Origin: an uncultured SAR116 cluster alpha proteobacterium
GTDB lineage: Bacteria; Pseudomonadota; Alphaproteobacteria; Puniceispirillales; Puniceispirillaceae
Length of the DNA: 10,215 nt
Assembly (NCBI GenBank): GCA_902520575.1
Contig: CABYOG010000008.1
Span: 17,501 to 27,715, forward strand
Direction: 5' to 3'
This document shows, one piece after another, positions 7,092 to 10,215 of the stretch. A program made the translations under genes and the position numbers. The first letter of the stretch is position 1. Each line of letters opens with the position of its first letter. The notes beneath the pieces were generated by a model that was given only the letters and a program-made list of their open reading frames with translations, did no database searches and had not been told where the DNA came from.

Positions 7092-8180
7092 TTAATAGGT
7101 GAGTTGGTTTCGGCGGGTTAAAAGAGTTTCACGATTTAAACGCAGGTCACGCAATATCTCTCCAGTCTGACCGGCAACAAAAGCTGAAAGATTCACCATC
7201 TCAAGACGCAGCCCACCAGCATTCCCTGTGCTCAGAAAAAGTTCATCGATTGTTGATAGGGTTAGCTCATCACCATCACGCATCAGTTTTGTTACCAGCA
7301 CCTCACCATTGGCGCGTGTGACTTCGATCCAGGCACTGGCTGTTGCCTTGATTATCAATTCTTTTTCAGGAATGCGGGCAGTTGCTCGAGCGGCCACGCC
7401 TGTTAGCGCCTGATCAAGTTTCATTTCAGCATTAGGTAGAGGCGCGGTTTCAGCCGGATTTTCCATTACGGCAAGCGCTGTTCGTGTCTCTTCTGTGGAA
7501 CTTCCTGACTCCAATGCAGTTGCATGAGGCATCACCTCTGGTTGAGATAAAAGTGGAGATTGCTCAACCTGTACAAGTTCCGTTTCTGGCTTTTGATGGG
7601 AGGTTATGGGCTGCGGACTATAGTTGGGATCCCTATCTGTTGCTTTCTCTGTTATCTCCGCTTCAGTAAAGGGCTGTGTAGGCTGATCAAATTGTTTAAC
7701 TTCTGTTTCAACTAGAGCCGCCAGCTTCTCAGGCTTTGTTATAGATGATGCTATAAGCTCATCATCAGGAGCTAGATTGTAGGTGAGAACTGTCCAACCA
7801 ACATAAACCGCCAGCCCAATAAGAACAGCAAACATCGCCAACATACTGCCCGCAACACGCGGCACAAGAGCTTGAACCGGAAAGCTGTATTCAGGCTTTT
7901 TAGTGACATCATCGGACAGCGACTTGAAGCTGGCTATATGGGGCGCTGAATCAATCCCAACAGCGTTACAATAATTCCTAATATACCCTGGGATATAACC
8001 AATGCCAGGAAGGCTTTCAAAGTCCCCTGCTTCCAAAGCTGTCAAGTTTGCGCACGACAATCGCGTCTTTTCAGCTATATCTTGCAGTGAAATATTAGAT
8101 TTGTCGCGCTCAACTTTCAGCGCCTGACCGATGGCCAGCGCTGGATTTTCTATCATTTCCCGTTCGTTTTTCGTGTACAT
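7092..8180 (-). CDS. rodZ: RodZ-like helix-turn-helix membrane protein (DUF4115)
   Basis: The 362-residue protein has the RodZ layout. A cytoplasmic Cro/C1-type helix-turn-helix domain (about 15-78, with SLQDIAEKTRLSCANLTALE and GYIPGYIRNYC) comes first. One membrane helix follows at about 108-133, then a Pro/Glu/Thr-rich periplasmic linker (134-270) and a C-terminal DUF4115 beta domain (about 274-345, IIKATASAWIEVTRANGEVL). RodZ links MreB filaments to the peptidoglycan elongation machinery and sets rod shape. Assignment rests on this domain order plus its place directly before ispG and hisS, as for E. coli rodZ. The MreB-contact residues were not checked. ATG 8180 has no clear Shine-Dalgarno sequence; an in-frame ATG at 8156 is a real alternative. 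Confidence 0.88.
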   Translation of the reverse strand: MYTKNEREMIENPALAIGQALKVERDKSNISLQDIAEKTRLSCANLTALEAGDFESLPGIGYIPGYIRNYCNAVGIDSAPHIASFKSLSDDVTKKPEYSFPVQALVPRVAGSMLAMFAVLIGLAVYVGWTVLTYNLAPDDELIASSITKPEKLAALVETEVKQFDQPTQPFTEAEITEKATDRDPNYSPQPITSHQKPETELVQVEQSPLLSQPEVMPHATALESGSSTEETRTALAVMENPAETAPLPNAEMKLDQALTGVAARATARIPEKELIIKATASAWIEVTRANGEVLVTKLMRDGDELTLSTIDELFLSTGNAGGLRLEMVNLSAFVAGQTGEILRDLRLNRETLLTRRNQLTY

Positions 8181-8199
8181 GTCTTAACCACTAACACCA

Positions 8200-8235
8200 T
8201 AAGGTAACGAACCAATCTGGCATTTGATTACCTTA
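8200..8235. repeat. Inverted repeat TAAGGTAA / TTACCTTA upstream of rodZ
   Basis: Perfect 8-nt arms (8200-8207 and 8228-8235) are separated by 20 nt in the leader just upstream of the rodZ start. The sequence GATTACC inside the second arm recurs at 8294-8300. The arms are about 28 bp centre to centre, nearly three helical turns, which would suit a protein binding two sites on one face of the DNA. No protein is known; chance is possible in this AT-rich stretch. Confidence 0.25.
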
Positions 8236-8240
8236 AATTG

Positions 8241-8279
8241 AATAAAAATACTACAAAAACTTTTAGATTCGAGGTTTTT
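8241..8279 (-). terminator. Weak AT-rich terminator-like structure after lysC
   Basis: On the minus strand AAAAAC (8279-8274) can pair with GTTTTT (8260-8255) across a 13-nt loop, followed a few bases later by TATTTTTATT (8250-8241). The stem has one G-C pair only, so this is a poor intrinsic terminator at best. It lies 42 nt downstream of the lysC stop. The remaining part of the 140-bp lysC-rodZ gap has a short ATAGC/GCTAT hairpin (8303-8317) and the inverted repeat at 8200-8235. Confidence 0.25.
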
Positions 8280-8320
8280 AGGGCTAAATATTGGATTACC
8301 AGATAGCATTAAGCTATGAT

Positions 8321-9541
8321 TCAGGCTGTTTCAAGGCCAAAGACATCGTGAAGGCTGCGGACAGCCAGCTCCGTGTAATCTGAATCGATTAGTACTGATA
8401 TCTTAATCTCTGAGGTTGAAATCACATGCAGATTTATCCCTTTCTCAGCCAGAACAGAAAACATGGTTCGCGCGATTCCAGGTTGCGAGCGCATTGCTGT
8501 GCCAATTACAGAAACTTTTGCCATATCAGGGTCAGAGACCAGAGCCTGATAGCCTAACTTATTCTTGATAGCTTCAAGACAGTCAACAGCCTTGTCCAAA
8601 TCAAGCGCACCAAGTGAAAAAGTGATGTCGGTATTCTGTTTATCAGCAGATGCCGATTGAACAATCATATCCACATTGATGTGATATTCAGCAAGGGTCC
8701 CAAATACTGTTGCCGCAATGCCTGGCTGATCTGGCAGGCTCACTAGCGTCACCTTAGCCTCATCCCTGCTGTAGGCTATGCCGCTGATTTTTTGTTCTTC
8801 CATAACATCATCCTCATCAATCACAAGCGTTCCTGGCTCATCTGAGAAGCTAGACAGCACCTGCAGATGAACTTTGTGCCGCATCGCCATAGCCACAGAC
8901 CGCGTCTGCAAGACCTTGGCTCCAGCTGAAGCCATTTCCAGCATTTCTTCAAAGGTAATCTGGTCAAGCTTACGCGCTTTTGGCATAATGCGGGGATCTG
9001 TCGTATACACTCCATCAACATCTGTATAAATATCACATCTGTCTGCATTCAATGCGGCTGCTAGTGCCACGGCAGAGGTGTCCGAGCCACCCCGGCCAAG
9101 CGTAGTTATCCGCCCTCCAGGACTAATGCCTTGAAAGCCAGCGATAACAGCAACCTGGCCTTGCATAAGCCTATCCTCGATCTGCGCTACATCAATACCC
9201 TTAATCCTCGCAGAACTGTGAATGTCGTCAGTTTGCAAGGCGATTTGCCAACCCAGCCATGACCGCGCATCAACTCCAATATTCTGCAGCGCAATCGCTA
9301 GCAAACCCACCGTTACTTGTTCACCCGTAGCCAAAATTACGTCATATTCACGAGCGTCATGAACAGGGCCGATATCTGTTGCCCATTCAATCAGCTGATT
9401 TGTCGTACCAGACATGGCAGAGACCACAACCGCAACCTGATTGCCCGCATCAACCTCTGCTTTCACCCGCTGTGCAACCGACCTTATTCGGTCGAGATCA
9501 GCAACAGACGTGCCTCCAAATTTTTGAACAATACGCACCAT
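8321..9541 (-). CDS. lysC: Aspartate kinase (aspartokinase), alpha/beta type
   Basis: Aspartate kinase phosphorylates L-aspartate with ATP, the first committed step to lysine/diaminopimelate, threonine and methionine. The 406-residue protein has the kinase domain at about 1-240, with KFGGTSV (7-13), TLGRGGSDTSAVALAAAL (147-164) and YTDVDGVYTTDPR (172-184). Two regulatory ACT domains follow, one starting with VTLVSLPDQPGIAATVF (264-280) and one with VSVIGTAMRSQPGIARTMF (343-361). This is the layout of the monofunctional Corynebacterium/Bacillus alpha/beta class. By eye, Ser298 and Thr307 align with Corynebacterium positions (Ser301, Thr311) linked to lysine/threonine feedback, so the enzyme is probably feedback-sensitive. 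ATG 9541 has AGG 6 nt upstream and begins right at the conserved MVRIVQKFGG. An upstream in-frame ATG at 9616 adds 25 unrelated residues. An internal start may produce a separate beta subunit. Confidence 0.96.
   Translation of the reverse strand: MVRIVQKFGGTSVADLDRIRSVAQRVKAEVDAGNQVAVVVSAMSGTTNQLIEWATDIGPVHDAREYDVILATGEQVTVGLLAIALQNIGVDARSWLGWQIALQTDDIHSSARIKGIDVAQIEDRLMQGQVAVIAGFQGISPGGRITTLGRGGSDTSAVALAAALNADRCDIYTDVDGVYTTDPRIMPKARKLDQITFEEMLEMASAGAKVLQTRSVAMAMRHKVHLQVLSSFSDEPGTLVIDEDDVMEEQKISGIAYSRDEAKVTLVSLPDQPGIAATVFGTLAEYHINVDMIVQSASADKQNTDITFSLGALDLDKAVDCLEAIKNKLGYQALVSDPDMAKVSVIGTAMRSQPGIARTMFSVLAEKGINLHVISTSEIKISVLIDSDYTELAVRSLHDVFGLETA
8801..8815 (-). promoter_or_regulatory. Internal ribosome-binding site and start for a LysC beta subunit
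   Basis: Within lysC, GAGGA (8815-8811) lies 7 nt before an in-frame ATG (8803-8801), codon 247. The product from there would begin MEEQKISGIA and hold both ACT domains (160 residues). In Corynebacterium glutamicum the beta subunit starts at the equivalent methionine (MEEAVLTGVA). The Shine-Dalgarno sequence here is better than that of the full-length start. Use in this organism is inferred. Confidence 0.55.
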
Positions 9542-9590
9542 AATCAACCTGTTATTCTGTTCCGGCCTCTGCTGCTTCAGCTCTGGGTAA

Positions 9591-9617
9591 CATGCGCTGC
9601 TGCATGCAGCAGTCATG
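9591..9617 (-). other. Perfect 16-bp palindrome in the lysC leader
   Basis: CTGCTGCATGCAGCAG (9597-9612) is its own reverse complement and is flanked by CATG on both sides (9591-9594 and 9614-9617). In RNA it could form a 6-bp stem with a CAUG loop about 60 nt upstream of the lysC start. Another CAGCAG on the minus strand at 9574-9569 could compete for the same CUGCUG. No T-run follows, so it is not a simple terminator. It could be an operator or a leader RNA switch; neither is shown. Confidence 0.35.
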
Positions 9618-9690
9618 ATTTGAAAACCGCTGCCTTCTGTTACACGAATTCTATAGAAGAGAAAAGAGCAGGTGGGGCGAGCTGTAACGA

Positions 9691-9720
9691 TTTACTTCAT
9701 TTACTTACCTGTCCTATGAT
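9691..9720 (+). promoter_or_regulatory. Predicted sigma-70-type promoter for ubiG
   Basis: A TATGAT -10 box (9715-9720, 5 of 6 consensus) lies 18 bp after TTTACT (9691-9696, 4 of 6). Transcription would start near 9727, giving a leader of about 55 nt with AAGGA (9769-9773) 9 nt before the ubiG ATG. The -35 box overlaps a 9-bp tandem repeat, ATTTACTTC ATTTACTTA. The rest of the 241-bp lysC/ubiG gap has a 10-bp palindrome TTCTATAGAA (9649-9658) and the lysC leader palindrome; no convincing lysC promoter was found. Confidence 0.45.
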
Positions 9721-9782
9721 TAAATAGAACGAAAGAACAGCAAGCCTGATCAGCTGCTCACTATAGCTAAGGACAGATATAT

Positions 9783-10215
9783 ATGTCATCCATGCCGGAC
9801 ACCCAATCCACAATAGATTCTGACGATATTTCCCGTTTCAACAGTCAGGCTGGACAGTGGTGGGACCCGGATGGGCCTATGAAACCCCTGCATCTGTTCA
9901 CCCCTGTGCGTTTGGAATATATTTTGACCGCTGCCCGCCGCACTGGGCTCACAGCTGAACAACCAGATCGTTTTTTGCCGCTTGATGGCCGCAAAGTTCT
10001 AGATGTAGGGTGTGGCGGAGGTCTTTTAGCCGAGCCCTTGTGCCGGCTAGGAGCAGAAATTACTGCAATTGACGCCTCTCAGGGCGCGATTGACGTCGCA
10101 AAAGTCCATGCCGCGTCACAGGGTTTGTCAATCACTTATCAGAACATACCTATTGAAACACTGGCAAACGCTCCAAAAATGCAGGAAAAATTTGACCTGA
10201 TTTACGCTTCTGAAA
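9783..10215 (+). CDS. ubiG: Ubiquinone biosynthesis O-methyltransferase UbiG, 3'-partial
   Basis: UbiG carries out both SAM-dependent O-methylations in ubiquinone synthesis. The frame is open from ATG 9783 to the window edge (144 residues, no stop). It contains the family's early signature QWWDPDGPMKPLHLFTPVRL (25-44) with a conserved Asn/Phe-rich lead-in RFNSQA. The SAM motif I follows as VLDVGCGGGLLAEP (72-85), and the acidic residue closing the next strand is Asp97 in ITAIDAS. The visible part ends at YASE, just where the family continues with VIEHV. The start has a good Shine-Dalgarno sequence, AAGGA 9 nt upstream; a second ATG at 9792 is possible. The gene is divergent from lysC, a pairing common in alphaproteobacteria. 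At this point the methylation order and the membrane-binding C-terminal region cannot be judged. Confidence 0.94.
   Translation, partial: MSSMPDTQSTIDSDDISRFNSQAGQWWDPDGPMKPLHLFTPVRLEYILTAARRTGLTAEQPDRFLPLDGRKVLDVGCGGGLLAEPLCRLGAEITAIDASQGAIDVAKVHAASQGLSITYQNIPIETLANAPKMQEKFDLIYASE

Noticed and set aside
9542..9616. 25-residue extension of lysC from ATG 9616, or a leader peptide there
   Set aside because: Aspartate kinases begin at the conserved KFGG region, the extension is in frame without a stop, and it holds no run of lysine or threonine codons that would suggest attenuation.
9317..9727. Plus-strand open frame of 136 codons
   Set aside because: It is mostly antisense to lysC and runs into the ubiG promoter region; no recognisable protein features.
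9542..9782. Lysine riboswitch in the lysC leader
   Set aside because: The leader is too short and lacks the multi-helix conserved core of that riboswitch; only a simple palindrome is visible.

Overview
The window looks like ordinary chromosomal DNA from an alphaproteobacterium of moderate GC content. The best evidence is the DUF4167 protein, a family largely restricted to Alphaproteobacteria. Supporting evidence is the order prfA-prmC-DUF4167 and the divergent ubiG/lysC pair, both common in that class. The moderate GC and short intergenic gaps would suit a streamlined marine lineage such as SAR116, but this is only an inference.

Layout. Positions 1-1857 carry two plus-strand genes: the 3' part of a MepM-like M23 cell-wall endopeptidase and a stand-alone MOSC-domain protein. 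They converge on a long minus-strand array that reads, in transcription order, lysC (aspartate kinase, 9541-8321), rodZ-like gene (8180-7092), ispG (6935-5820), hisS (5722-4454), prfA (4452-3370), prmC (3373-2462) and the DUF4167 gene (2319-1873). At the right edge, ubiG starts divergently from lysC at 9783 and runs off the window. There is no gene-free stretch longer than about 300 bases. The longest gap is the 241-bp lysC/ubiG divergent region, followed by about 140-155 bp each at rodZ/ispG, prmC/DUF4167 and lysC/rodZ.

How the genes work together. hisS, prfA and prmC form a tight translation unit with a 1-nt gap and then a 4-nt GTGA overlap; PrmC methylates the GGQ glutamine of the RF1 made by the gene before it. 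rodZ-ispG-hisS keeps the order known from E. coli, linking cell-shape control, isoprenoid synthesis and histidine charging. lysC feeds the diaminopimelate/lysine and threonine/methionine branches, and ubiG belongs to ubiquinone synthesis. Weak terminator-like hairpins after lysC, ispG and prmC suggest that the array is several transcription units.

I found no mobile element, CRISPR array, RNA gene, phage gene or defence system, and no sign of an undescribed multi-gene system. The points most worth a second look are a strong internal ribosome-binding site and start in lysC, which predicts a separate regulatory beta subunit, and the canonical HisRS in its ancestral gene context, which predicts normal G-1 tRNA-His identity. 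The uncharacterised basic DUF4167 protein beside the release-factor genes and several perfect palindromes in gene leaders are also of interest.
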